Assembly: GCF_016808335.1 (NCBI RefSeq)
Contig: NC_053143.1
Coordinates: forward strand, 4,621,398 to 4,685,397
Length of the DNA stretch: 64,000 nucleotides
Direction of reading: 5' to 3'
From: Panicum virgatum
Taxonomy: Eukaryota > Streptophyta > Magnoliopsida > Poales > Poaceae
Shown: one piece after another, positions 22,570-34,275 of the stretch
How positions within the stretch are numbered: the stretch's first letter is position 1
How the letters are laid out: every line of letters begins with the position of its first letter
Translations under genes and position numbers: made by a program
The notes under the pieces: model-generated
What the model was told of the DNA's origin: nothing
The model's database searches: none
The model's input: the letters and a program-made list of their open reading frames with translations, nothing else

Positions 22570-23744
22570 AGTATTCCCTTCTGGAAGTGGGAGGACATCA
22601 GTATGCATTTCATTGTCGGCTTACCTAAAACTTTCAAGGGATATGACTCGATATGGGTTATTGTGGATCGTCTCACCAAGTCAGCCCATTTTCTACCGGT
22701 AAAGACCACACATACGGCAAAGCAATATGCTCAGCTGTATATGGACCGTATTGTGAGTCTTCATGGGATTCCAAAGACAATTATTTCGGACCGGGGAACT
22801 CAGTTCATTGCCCGGTTCTGGGAGCACTTTCACGCTGCCCTCGGCACTCAGCTCCTCCGCAGTTCAGCTTATCATCGCCAGACTGACTGTCAGACAGAAA
22901 GGATAAATCAAATATTAGAAGACATGCTTAGAGCCTGCGTACTCACATATAGCCAGAAATGGGATGAATGTCTACCTTTGGCGGAGTTTGCATATAACAA
23001 TAGTTATCAAGAGAGCATCAGAATGGCTCCCTTTGAGGCCTTATATGGAAGGAAATATAGGACGCCATTAAATTGGTCATAAGCTGGGGAGAGAAATTTC
23101 TTTGGGCCCGATATGGTTAATGAAGCAGAAGAACAGGTTCGGGTCATTCAGGAAAATTTAAAGATTGCAAAGTCCCGACAAAATAGTTATGCGGATAAGA
23201 AACGTCAATCTATCTTGTTTCAAGTGGGGGATCATGTCTATTTGCGGGTGTCTCCAATGAAAGGGGTTCAACGATTTGGTGTGAAGGGAAAGCTCGCACC
23301 TCGATACGTTGGGCCTTTCCTTATTATTGAGAGTGTGGACAAGTGGCATACCGCCTGGAACTTCCTGCCCACTTATCCGCGGTTCATAATATATTCCATG
23401 TCTCTCAGCTCAGAAGATGCCTCCATGTTCCCACCAAGATTTTAGATATAGAGGAGCTACAATTGGAGCCCGATCTTGTGTATCCCGAGCACCCGGTCAA
23501 AATTGTCGATTATAAGACTCGAGTCACTCGAAATCACACTAGCAACTTCTATAAGGTGCAATGGAGTAATCACTCCGAGCGGGAAGCTACTTGGGAGACG
23601 GAGGAATTTGTTCGGTCTAAATGTCCGGAATTGCTACAAACCTATCGAGGTACTCACCAATTTCTAACTTTCTATTTAGCAACTCCATTAAATCTCGGGA
23701 TGAGATTTCATTTAGGGGGTAGGATTGTAACACCCAGGTATTAA
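22570..23744 (+). pseudogene. Integrase and chromodomain-like remnant of the gypsy element
   Basis: Right after the start of the RT region the sequence jumps to integrase (IPFWKWEDISMHFIVGLP), so RT, RNase H and the integrase zinc finger are deleted. The catalytic triad is visible: D in IVDRLTKSAHFLP, D in ISDRGTQF, E in QTERINQ. A stop near 23080 and a frame change near 23340 break it. The tail (VHNIFHVSQLRRC ... FYKVQWSNHSEREATWE) is the C-terminal chromodomain-like region of chromoviruses. The last frame reads through the purine tract and stops at 23744, 19 bases inside the 3' LTR. Confidence 0.88.
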
Positions 23745-23830
23745 CCCTCAGTAATCAAGTTAATCATGGTCATTAGTTCCGATTCACGCGACAGATCACT
23801 AAACCAAAACCTTGCTTATCAGCTGGGCCG

Positions 23831-23891
23831 GACCGGTCTGACCGGTCGGGGCAACCGGTCTGACCGGTCGGGGCAACCGGTCTGACCGGTT
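23831..23891. repeat. ACCGGTCTGACCGGT triplet in the 3' LTR
   Basis: Copies start at 23831, 23853 and 23875, all 22 bp apart. The matching place in the 5' LTR has only two, so one 22-bp unit was gained or lost. Confidence 0.88.
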
Positions 23892-24084
23892 GATCCCGAC
23901 TCAACCATTTTGGGCCCACATCATTTAAATCTCTCTCTCTCTCCCCCCCCTCATTAGTTCACTCAGCTCACTCAGCTCACTCACGCCCTCCCCGAGCTCT
24001 CCCCTTCCCAAACTCTAGGATTTCAAATCCTCACCCCAAATTCAATCTCAAGGCCGGGTAAAGGATTAAATCAGCGTGGGGGAT

Positions 24085-26842
24085 TATTGGCGCTCCTTAA
24101 GTACCCCTTTTATCCCATGTTTATCCTTGATAATGGCATGAATTTAATATAAAAATCACTAGCCGTCCTAACCCCGGCCTAATTATTGGTCATTTTCACA
24201 CTTGCACATATATTTTGGAGGAACTTCGTTTTTGCAGGTTTTTGGCCTATTTTGGAGCATGAAATGACGAGGCCCATGATCGAGCGCTAACACAGAGAAA
24301 GACGAAGGCCAAAGCCCAAAGGAAGGACCAAAGCCCATGTTGATTCGAAGCCCATTCATGCACATCCATCCTCCAAGAGAGCCCAAAGGACCAAGCCCAC
24401 GAAGATGAGATCAAGATACTTCGGGATTAAGCAAAGCAAATGAAGATTTAAGGAAGGATTCTCTATCCTATCCTTTCCTCGAAGATATCTCAAAGATAAC
24501 GACGTCCAAAGGGGTGCAATCGTGAAGGACATAAACTCTAGAAGATGCGAGGAGTCTACACGCGAAAGATGAGACCGAGGCGGGCCCAAAAGAGGGTAGG
24601 CCGGCCGGCCTAGGCCCATGAGCCGGCCGGCCTAGCCCGTTTCCGAGGCGGTTCGGCCTCCCCTTCGACCGGTGGCTTCCTCGGCTTATAAATAGCTCGC
24701 ACCTTATTCAACTCGCGGCATCCATCCACCCAGAACTCGACAAAAACCTAGGGCCAAGACCAGAGGGAGACGACGGCCGCCGCAAGTCTTTGAAGTTGTC
24801 TAGGAGATGGCTTAGGCCGCCCCTAGCCGCCATGGCCTCCTTGCGTGGTTGTGCCATGGTGGAGTTCATGAGCTAGTTGGAGTCGTCAATGGTATGTACT
24901 CGGTGGTGACGATCCAAATGAATCTATTATGTGAGTAATGATAATCATGTCTTCTAAATCTTTTAGCGACCATGTTCTCTCTTTTGATTTCGTTCTTTTC
25001 TTTGGGTTTGCTTCATCCTAGATCTATTATCGAGATAGATCGCTTAGCATGATCTTGTAGTCATGGTGGCTAGAGGTTCATGGCGGAACTACCAAAGGGG
25101 GGGTTCGACTTGCTTCAGGGTGCTTTCGTCCAAAGGGGGGCGTCGTGACAGGGCGTTGCTTTAGTAGATGGGGTATCGAAGGATCGGATTGGAGATTTTG
25201 GATTTAAAGATGCCATTGATTGAGATGCATGATTTATTTGCTCATTAGCTTGAACTACAACTAGATGACAATAGGCCTAGTCATGTCTTTGGTTTTGCTA
25301 TGGTTACGCCTATATTCATGGATGAGATCAACCTTTACACAACACTCATATCTATTAAAGGTTACTCTATATGTGCAATTCACGCTTCATGTTAGGATAG
25401 ATCCATTAGATTAGATGGAAAACCTTGGGTAGTTCTTTGTCGATCTACGAATTGATAAACCTTGGGGGAATACTCTAAGGGAAAAGCTACACGATCCCGT
25501 GCGGTTGCGGTATATAAATTGGGGCGCTAAGGAGCGTCAACAAGCTTTTCTGGCGCCGTTGTCGGGGATCGGCAACTCGAACCCTAGGGCGATCTATCTA
25601 GTTTTTGGACTAACCATAATTTTTATTATTGCATATACCCTTGTTTTCTTGTTTGTGTCCTTGAAAGCAGGTGGAAAAAGCTAGACACCAAACTTGGACT
25701 TCGAGAAGTCCATAATCCACTTCAACAAATTTCAACAATTGGCAACAAGATGATTGAGGAGCCTCGACATGGAACATCGATAACGTCCACATCGACATGA
25801 CAGCAACAACATCAAGATTCGCTCTTTAGTGGTAGGTGCTAACTTTTGTTAGTGGCACAGCATCCGCTATCGAGTCCCCACTCCCCAAAGCAAAAGATGA
25901 TAAATAAGGTACGCCGCTGTGTCAATTAATTTTAAAGACTAATGTTTTTGGGAAGAATTGTTTGTTCAAGCAATAGGTATGAAGCATGCTCGCGAAGAAA
26001 ATTGTGCGATCATCATCATCTATGAAGTGTTACTGTTGTGATGAGTTTTTCATCCAAGATCAGAGAAGTACCATGAGCAAATAATAGATTATTTTGAAGC
26101 TCCATCAAGTCTTCTTTCCAACGGATCAAGAACCGTCAACTTTGGAGATTGGTGTGAAGAGTTATGGTAAAATCTTTCAACGCTGCGTGTTCTGAAATCT
26201 CTCTGGACAGATTGCAGCGCCGTAATAAAACAAGCATAACTTCTTTATCCGGAGTACAATTGGGGTGAATGACCACTTGTTGGAAAGATAATTTGATGTA
26301 CCTTGCGATGGAGCAGAAGTTTGGTACATGTTCTGCACTGGATGAAGGAGAATTCAACAAGGACAGAGGCAGTAGCAACCGACGAAGAAGGTGATGACGA
26401 TGTCAAAGGATGATTGGAAGGCTGTGTACGCAAAAGATGATGATTTGAAGTTGACCAAAGCTGGAGGCAATAAGATTAGAAGAACCACAACACCACCTAT
26501 CTTCTCCAGTGGGATGCTCAATATACTTCTAATCGAGTGATGCTATCAAGGAAGGAAACCGTTCGGATCATCAACACGAAGCACAGGAGCATCTTCCAAT
26601 CCCGACACCTTGGGTAGAGCAAGAACAATGGAGAAGACACATCATTGAAGCCGTGATATTTGCTGGTAATCAATAGTGATGACCTTGAGGCCTAGGGACG
26701 CACGACACTACACTCCAAAGACCACATGATCGAGATCATTGACATCTGCGGATGAATTCACAAGAAGATATTGTTCTCATCAATGTCCAGCTCGACCTCG
26801 GAAGTAAATAGCAGCATATTTTTGGATATTCAAAAGCTCCAC
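24085..26842 (+). mobile_element. Truncated Tat/Athila-type gypsy element nested in the 3' LTR
   Basis: A single LTR (24085-25542) begins TATTGGCGCTCCTTAAGTAC, probably TG mutated to TA, and ends AGGAGCGTCAACA. A primer-binding site follows, then about 1.27 kb of non-coding leader/internal sequence. There is no second LTR, no gag or pol, and no target duplication: the right end together with about 755 bp of host LTR has been deleted. Confidence 0.75.
25551..25568 (+). other. Primer-binding site of the truncated nested element
   Basis: TGGCGCCGTTGTCGGGGA differs at one base from the TGGCGCCGTTGCCGGGGA site used by many Tat/Athila-type gypsy elements. Confidence 0.8.
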
Positions 26843-27504
26843 TTAATAGTTCTCGGTAGAAGCCGAGTGATTTCTGGTCACTCGCGAGATATAGGATGAT
26901 TAGAAGTCGAGTAATTTCCAGTTACTTGCGCAATATAGGATGTATTTATGTTCCGGTACAGGATTTATTTCATTTGATATGAAATGAATGGAAATTGAGG
27001 CCGGATGGGAAATGGTGATGATATATAGGTATGGCAGTAGGACAGGGTTCCAGGTTGTCTTAGTCCCGTCTGTGTCGATTAAGGACCGGTCGTTGTCGGC
27101 AGTGCTGATCGGGGATTGAATTGTATTAACCGCATGCCGGGAGTAGGAGGTAGTCGAAACCGGTAAGCCTAGTACTGCCTTGCTTCGAAAGTACATGACT
27201 CCATCTCACCTCCTGGGGTAGTCGAGTAGTTGCGGAGAAATGGGGATGCATGTATTACTTTTGGTGGTCTCACATTGAGCTCGGCTGACCATATGATGGT
27301 GGGGCGGTCCTGTAGTTCGAGGTGGGGAGGGGAAGGGTTGGTGCGTGTGGTCCGACGGGGCTTATGCGTGCCGTGTTGGTTAGGTCCACCTTGCAAGGTT
27401 AAATCGAATCGTTCGCCGTGTCTCGCGGTTATGAGAGTCTTGATCTCTTTGCTGCATCGCAGAGATATAATGGAATGTGAAGTACATATATATACATGAT
27501 GATG

Positions 27505-27509
27505 GGCAC
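27505..27509. repeat. Target-site duplication (ggcac), left copy
   Basis: It is repeated at 32355-32359 on the other side of the nested element. The host LTR reads gatgatgggcacattgaa without interruption in the 5' copy (about 19448). Confidence 0.9.
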
Positions 27510-28565
27510 TGTTGGGTATTTTAACGATGCGAAATTAATCCGCAAGCGCACGGATATCGTCGTAGCTTTCTCCTGTGAGTATTCAAGGGTAAGGTATCCA
27601 CAGGGAATGTGTGTGCACTAACACCTAACTCAGTCGGTCCAAGGACACACCAAGATTAAGTGGCAAGGATGGAGAGGATTCCTGCGGTAGCACTAAAGAT
27701 GAGTTAAAGGTCGATCTCTCGGGTAAGACTCGCTTCGGGCACCGGCTTACCCCTGAAATGGTCAGGAGACTCCGGCCAACGGCTCTACGCTATATCCGAA
27801 CGTGAAGGACTACTAAGGACCAACAAGGCTGTCAGAACCTGCGGCCTACCTCACAGACCGTGGGATATAAAGCAAACGAAGGTAACCCTTAGCATAGACA
27901 CCACGCCTACGCTACTGATTACTACTGCAGTCTAACTACGCATGATATCACGCAACAAACTACAGCACTCTGTATAAATAATGGGGGGCTCTCCTCCTCC
28001 TTATATAGCCCTCTAAGGGTGGATCTTCACCTCAGCTTTCGGGGTGGTACCATCTGGGATCGGCGTAGGGGATGCACAAGGGAACTACAGGAGAAAGTTG
28101 GGCCTGATTGAGCCCAGAAAGGGGTCGGGCTACCCAGGGGTTCGGCCGGCCCCTTTCTGAGGCCATCAGGCCCCATCTTCGGCCTGTGGACTCCCTGTGG
28201 GCTCCCTGTGTTGGCATATGGGTGTTCCCCGAAAGTTAAGTGGGTTAAGCTTGACATTTGGCCTTTGGATCCTTGTGTCTGATTCTGGCTTTGTCGGAAG
28301 TGTGTTTTCTCTTGGGCTTGAGCTGATTTGCTTCTGGATGTGGGCTCTATAATTCTCATGCTTGTGTAACATGCTCTGAATTGTAGTGTTGGCTTCATTT
28401 GAGCATGGTTTCCCTCCATATGTAGACACGGTCTCCTGAAAATGGTCATTACCAAAACTTGTGGAAATGATTAGTATTAAACTCTTATCTCTAGTTTGGT
28501 GATTGATTTGGCATTGTTCTTTGCCAGAGTTGACGGTCAAATATGACACTTAAGGACCGTCAACA

Positions 28566-31046
28566 ACACCCCCACACTTAGCTTTTGCTCGTCCTCGAGT
28601 GAAGGGGAAAGGACTAAGGTGGATGCCACTCCGTGGATGTAACCTGCATACAAGTTATTCCAAGCTTCCTCTAGTCTTGTGAACTTTGAAGTGGCTACCT
28701 TGCTTTCTTAGGTAATTGAAGAATGGAACAATGCAGACTTCAAGTCCCTAGCTCTTCCTACTTAGAAACTTGGGTTTTATATTTTGAAACAAAAGAATAG
28801 TCTTGCTCCTCAAATTGTTCTCTCGAATCACTCGTTTCGTTTTAGATCCTCACCAAGGTAAAGCTGTTGCCTTCTTTTCTCCTATCATCTAATCAGGCTT
28901 ATGTGGAGCTCAGGGCAGGAGCAAAGAGGCATGTTTGCTTTGCTTATATTGTTAAGTCAAAAACAAGATCCAAGCAGAAACGAGTCATACAATCTGATCA
29001 AGAGGTGCAAGTGTGTGGAATATTTTTGGTGGGTAGTTGCTGAACTCCTTTGTATGATCTCTCTCCTTGTGTATTTTTTTTTCTTGGACATGGGCTATAT
29101 ATTTTTTTCCTCTCTTCTTTTTTTTCGACATGTCTTGTGGACATGTGGCATACCTTCTTTGGGTATGCATCTTTTCTCTTTTCTTGGTACTCTTTTTTTT
29201 TCATGCCTTTTGGGCATGTGGCATACCTTCTTTGGGTATGCATCTTTTATTTCTTTTTGTATAGCCCATATCTTTGATGGTAACCTTGGAGAGAGAGTCA
29301 TGATAGAACTTGGAGTTTTATTTATGAGTGGATGGAAATGCTTGCTATTTGTGAGTGGACGTGTGCGTGATCTTGATCATGAGAGTATGAAAAGTCTCTA
29401 ACAAGGGTCAAAAAATTTGACAAAACTCAAAGCAAAGTCAAACTGCGTACGAGGGTTTGATCATCAAAATCTAACTTTGGATTTGGTAGGATTTCATTAA
29501 TTTGAGGAGACAATCTATTGATGATTTTTTTGAAAAGAAATCCCAAGTACTTTGCAAAGAAGAGCATGGTTCCATTCATCCAATCATATCACATTAGTCA
29601 ATTACTTAGATAGCATGGGGTCCCTATGAGGATATATGTTCACAAGAACTTGAAAGAATGCAAGGAAAAAAGAGTATACAAGTTTATTCATGGAAGCGCA
29701 TGGAGTGCACAAGGCGATTGGCAAGGTTCATTGAGTTTAATTTTAGTGATCAGCATGCAATTTGTTTAAACTCAAGAAAGAGGGAGTTCGAGGGTAGTGT
29801 TGCACAAACCTTCGTTTGTAGAGGAAGAAGAGGGAACTGTCCCGGTCTTCAGCGTGTTGGACTGTCGATGTTGTGCAACATGTTGGGAGAGAGATCTCGA
29901 ACGAGTTTGCACTTGGTTATTTTGAGAGATCTCCCCCACACTTATTCTTGTACCTACTTTTATTCAAAAGAAAAATAATGGTGGAAACAAACAAGGACTC
30001 TACCAGTTTTGAACACCGGGGATTCTAAACTTTATTGAATCAAAAAATGAGGAGTGTTTTATTTTATTAATTTTTTTTTGTTTTTTTAAGATTATCCAGG
30101 CTATCTCCCGGTAGTGCTTTGTTTATGGTCGCAAGCTCGACCGTGGGGATTCATCCTGCAGCTGTTAATGTTGATGAGATTCCCAGCTTCACCACCATTT
30201 ATGGATTTATCATTGTTCAAATTGCAAGGTTAGTCCACAAATACAACAACGAGCCCTGCATAAATATTATGATAAGAAAAACCAAATACAACCATCCCTC
30301 AGATGATCGTAAGACTCGCAGCGACTTGGCACAAAAGACCACGGAGATGTCAAGGATGAGCATGGGTTTTGTAAAGAAACTTCATGCTCATGGAGTGAGT
30401 AGCTTGATCTCCGGATAGAGAAACTCGAGAATGTTCAGGGCCCCCTAGTGAAAAAGGATGTGTAACTCTATGGGCCAAATGAATGATTCTGAGTTCAGTC
30501 ATGAGGGAAATGAGTTTCTTTCAACTCATCCCCTCCTTAGGTAGGAAGCTTTGCATTTCATCAAAGATGAACGTGGTGGCAAAGCAATCCATCCTAAGCT
30601 TCCAATAGAAGTTCATGAAGCATGAACATAACTTCTATTGGTCATCAATCAAAATCAAGGATTAAGAAATGAACTTTGATTCACTTGATTTGATTGGCAT
30701 CGATCGATATTCGAGGATATGAATGTGAATTTATTTCACTCGATTCGATCGGTAAGGCATGAGGGTGAGTCTTGTAGCCGGATGAGGAACTAAGTCCAGA
30801 GAGGATGTCTCTAAAGACTCACCCCAAAGGGACGGAAGGTGTGTACGAGGATAACCTTCCAAGGGTAGCGGGGGTAGAGGTAGAGATAAGAAAAGCAAAA
30901 AGATACGAGAGTAGAATGGGTAGCAGGGGTGAAGGTAGAGCTAAAGAAAAAGAAAATAGATTTTTTTTGTTTTTGAAAATATATGAGGACCAAATAGGTT
31001 CGAAGTTAGAACAACAACCATTCCCCGGCAACGGCGCCAGAAAGCT
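28566..31046 (-). other. Interior of the non-autonomous element, no coding capacity seen
   Basis: It contains T-rich tracts and a partial direct duplication around GTGGCATACCTTCTTTGGG (about 29145 and 29217). The open frame at 28901-29401 on the plus strand is a low-complexity Phe/Leu-rich translation of these tracts and runs antisense to the element, so it is not called as a gene. Confidence 0.6.
31022..31039 (-). other. Primer-binding site of the non-autonomous element
   Basis: The minus strand reads TGGCGCCGTTGCCGGGGA, separated from the LTR by a short AGCTTTC spacer. Nearly the same spacer (AGCTTTTC) occurs in the truncated element at 25543. Confidence 0.85.
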
Positions 31047-32763
31047 TGTTGGGTATTTTAACGATGCAAAATTAATTCGCAAGCGCACGGATACCGTCGT
31101 AGCTTTCACCCGTGAGTATTCAAGGGTATCGTATCCACAGGGAATGTGTGTGCACTAATTCCTAACTCAGTCGGTCCAAGGACACACCAAGATTAAGTGG
31201 CAAGGCTGGAGAGAATTCCTGCGGTAGCACTAAAGATGAGTTAAAGGTCGATCTCTCGGGTAAGACTCGCTTCGGGCACCGGCTTACCCCTGAAATGGTC
31301 AGGAGACTCCGGCCAACGGCTCTACGCTATATCCGAACGTGGAGGACTACTAAGGACCAACAGGGCTGTCACCACCTGCGGCCTACCTCACAGACCGTGG
31401 GATATAAGGCAAACAAAGGTAACCCTTAGCATAGACACCACGCCTATGCTACTGATTACTACTGCAGTCTAACTACGTCTGATATCTCGCAACAAACTAC
31501 AGCACTCTATATAAATACGGAGCGACGAACCCGCGAGTAATAGAACTAATCTCACCCATACGAAAGTACTATACAATACAGGAATCATAAATACTAACTT
31601 ACTCATACCAGAGGAAGCCAGCATCCGTAGAGGTACAAGTTGGAGAAGAGCGCCGACAGGCCGGCGCCCCTCCGAACTACTCCTCACGCTCCTGCTACTC
31701 TAAGCACTAGCCTAGGAAGCGCCTCGCCTTTGCAATGGAGCACAATATCTACATGATGGTGGTGTGTTAATGGGGGGCTCTCCTCCTCCTTATATAGCCC
31801 TCTAAGGGTGGATCTTCGCCTCAGCTTTCGGGGTGGTACCATCTGGGATCTGCGTAGGGGATGCACAAGGGAACTACAGGAGAAAGTTGGGCCTGATTGA
31901 GCCCAGAAAGGGGTCGGGCGACCCAGGGGTTCGGCCGGCCCCTTTCTGAGGCCATCAGTCCCCATCTTCGGCCTGTGGACTCCCTGTGGGCTCCCTGTGT
32001 TGGCATATGGGTGTTCCCCGAAAGTTAAGTGGGTTAAGCTTGTCATTTGGCCTTCGGATCCTTGTGTCTGATTCTGGCTTTGTCGGAAGTGTGTTTTCTC
32101 TTGGGCTTGAGCTGATTTGCTTCTGGATGTGGGCTCTATAATTCTCATGCTTGTGTAACATGCTCTGAATTGTAGTGTTGGCTTCATTTGAGCATGGTTT
32201 CCCTCCATATGCAGACACGGTCTCCTGAAAATGGTCATTACCAAAACTTGTGGAAATGATTAGTATTAAACTCTTATCTCTAGTTTCGTGATTGATTTGG
32301 CATTGTTCTTTGCCAGAGTTGACGGTCAAATATGACACTTAAGGACCGTCAACAGGCACATTGAATTATTATTGATTGCACCACCATGTTTGCTATAGTT
32401 GGTTCATGCAAATATTAGATTGGAGTTAATTTGTATAGAATCTGGGGCTAAAATAATGAAAGTAAGGAATTACTTTAGTCGCTTTTCTGCAAAATAACTA
32501 CCAGCCAAAAGCCTTGCATGTCTAGGAATGTGGGCTAAGTTATACCCACTGGTCGGGTAAGTCTTGCTGAGTATTAGTTGCTCAGGGTTTGTTGCCACCA
32601 TATTTTTATTTCAGGGTACCCGGATGCTGACTTCTGCCCCTGCTGTGTCAAATTCATTCGCCGTGATGCAGAGGAGTGGAAGGTGGTGGAGCGAGACCCC
32701 TAGACTAGGATTTTGGTGAGTTGCACACTTGTGGGCGAGGTGTGCAGCTCCTCTGTCTGTTCA

Positions 32764-32862
32764 GACCGGTCTGACCGGTCGGTGTGACCGGTCTGACTGG
32801 TCGCTACGTGGAGAGTCTCATGCAGACCGGTCTGACCGGTTGGACGAACCGGTCTGACCGGT
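32764..32862. repeat. Two ACCGGTCTGACCGGT doublets at the 3' LTR end
   Basis: Copies start at 32764/32786 and 32825/32847, 22 bp apart. They match the doublets at 19864-19962 in the 5' LTR and are better preserved. Confidence 0.88.
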
Positions 32863-33200
32863 GGTGTAAAGGCAGGGTAGTTGGTAATGGTGTAGTGTAG
32901 TTCTTTTCCCGTTGTTTAAACTATGGGTTTTATAGTTGTAAAACTTGTATTTTATGTGTGTCTTTGGACCAGATTGTAAAGCTTTTGTATCTAAACTTGG
33001 TTTGTAAAAAATTATGTTTTATTCTTTTTGTCGCTGTTGTATTTTCAAGTATTTGTCGTGCTTGTACCATCTGCTCCCACCTTCGCGTGTGTCTACCGGT
33101 GTTGTTTCGATCGGGCCGTGGGTTGAGAAAGGATCGCTAAATTAAATCATTAAACTAATGCGCGCTTAATTTAGAGTTTTAATTTGACGGTTCCGTCACA

Positions 33201-33205
33201 TCAAT
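33201..33205. repeat. Target-site duplication (tcaat), right copy
   Basis: It pairs with 17665-17669 and closes the outer gypsy insertion. Confidence 0.9.
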
Positions 33206-34275
33206 GCAAGTACAGCTTAACAATCACCACTACACATATTTTTTTTCATCATAAATATTTATGTGGGGCCAGCTTATTTTATTTCCCTTGGAATATATGC
33301 AGTTATCCCACTCTGTGATGATTTTGTCGCAGACTTTCTAAAGACATTTGTTGCTCTTTAAGCATGTTTAGTTGTAGCAGTAGAGAGATGGTATGTAACA
33401 AAGCTTTAAGATGTAAAAGATCAAGAATTGGGGAATCAAAGAGAAGTGGGCCATCTACACCATAAAATGCGTGAATTGGGTGCGGCATTATCACTTTGCT
33501 TGGTGCATACTCCGCAATCCGCAGAGTCTCATTTGCCGATATTTATCGGTTGTCTCGAGTTCCAGCCACATAACCCTGATCCCTATTCCATTCCTTTTCC
33601 ACCCCCAACATGGTGAAGCCTCCCGCTCATCGTCCCTTTTCCCCATCTTTCCCATGCACGCTTTTTATCGTTTTGTAATCTTGCTGCGAGATGCATTCTC
33701 TCTATTGACCTCCAGACGTCTCTGTCGGTTTTGCTGGCAATTTGGTGCGGTTGTCGCAACACAAATAACACTAAAAGAAATACATATATTTCTCTGTATT
33801 TTTCGAGTGTGCAAATTAGCGACCCTTAGCGGCAACTCCAACTCTATATATTTAGTTCAAATATTTGTACTGCTTTCTGAAAATAGAATCTTACTTTAAA
33901 GAAGTAGTACAAATAGTTGAATTAAAAAAGTTAGAGCTGTATCTAAAATTTACACCCCTAATATTCTACGTCAGAGCTTACCCAATTTTGTTTTCTTGAA
34001 CTATCCTATGCATCATGTACCTTAATTTTCGAAAAGAAAAGCGTGATTACCTTGAAAAAAAATGTGTTTATGCAAACAAGATATGATACAGTAGCGAAAT
34101 TTAATGGTACTCCTGCTGTACCAATTAAGAGAAATGCGAACACAATTAAATGTTTTTTAAAGCACCTAGGAGCACTGGGGAAGGAATTATATAAAAATTC
34201 AATTGAGCATCCACGCTGACCACGCACTCAACACAAATGAGCTGCCAGAAAGTCTAAGGACGCGCCTGCCGAAAC
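33206..34275. other. AT-rich intergenic DNA, nothing recognised
   Basis: No gene, RNA or transposon terminus was identified. Open frames are short and lack domains. Confidence 0.4.

Larger units (their letters stand above)
27510..32354 (-). mobile_element. Non-autonomous gypsy-type LTR element nested in the 3' LTR
   Basis: LTRs lie at 27510-28565 (1056 bp) and 31047-32354 (1308 bp), flanked by ggcac. On the minus strand the right copy is the 5' LTR: it is followed by the primer-binding site TGGCGCCGTTGCCGGGGA (31039-31022). A purine tract (CTAAGTGTGGGGGTG) precedes the left LTR. The 2.5-kb interior has only short frames and no gag, protease, RT or integrase, so it must have been moved in trans. 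The left LTR lacks about 250 bp present in the right one (around 31517-31770), a deletion with an AAT match at the break. Confidence 0.88.
17670..33200 (+). mobile_element. Ty3-gypsy chromovirus-type LTR retrotransposon with nested insertions
   Basis: The 5' LTR (17670-20328) and 3' LTR (23726-33200) both begin TGTAACACCCAGGTATTAAC and end CCGTCACA. A primer-binding site like initiator tRNA-Met follows the 5' LTR and a purine-rich tract (AGGGGGTAGGAT) precedes the 3' LTR. The order gag, protease, [deletion], integrase, chromodomain-like tail is that of chromoviruses (Tekay/Del-like). Reverse transcriptase and RNase H are missing and several stops break gag, so it cannot move by itself. Two other LTR elements sit in the 3' LTR. 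The outer 15.5 kb is flanked by tcaat. Confidence 0.92.
23726..33200 (+). repeat. 3' LTR of the gypsy element, split in three parts
   Basis: LTR sequence is present at 23726-24084, 26843-27509 and 32355-33200. The gaps are filled by two other LTR elements. About 755 bp of LTR (matching 18035-18790 of the 5' copy) is missing at the first gap; at the second gap nothing is lost except the normal 5-bp duplication. Confidence 0.88.

Noticed and set aside
28901..29401. 166-codon plus-strand frame with many Phe/Leu residues, membrane-protein-like
   Set aside because: It lies in the non-autonomous retroelement, is antisense to it and is a translation of T-rich tracts and their duplication; no start context or domain.
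17670..33200. CRISPR-like array, suggested by regularly spaced short repeats
   Set aside because: The repeats are in doublets with no variable spacer array, inside a plant LTR; CRISPR is not expected in a plant nucleus.
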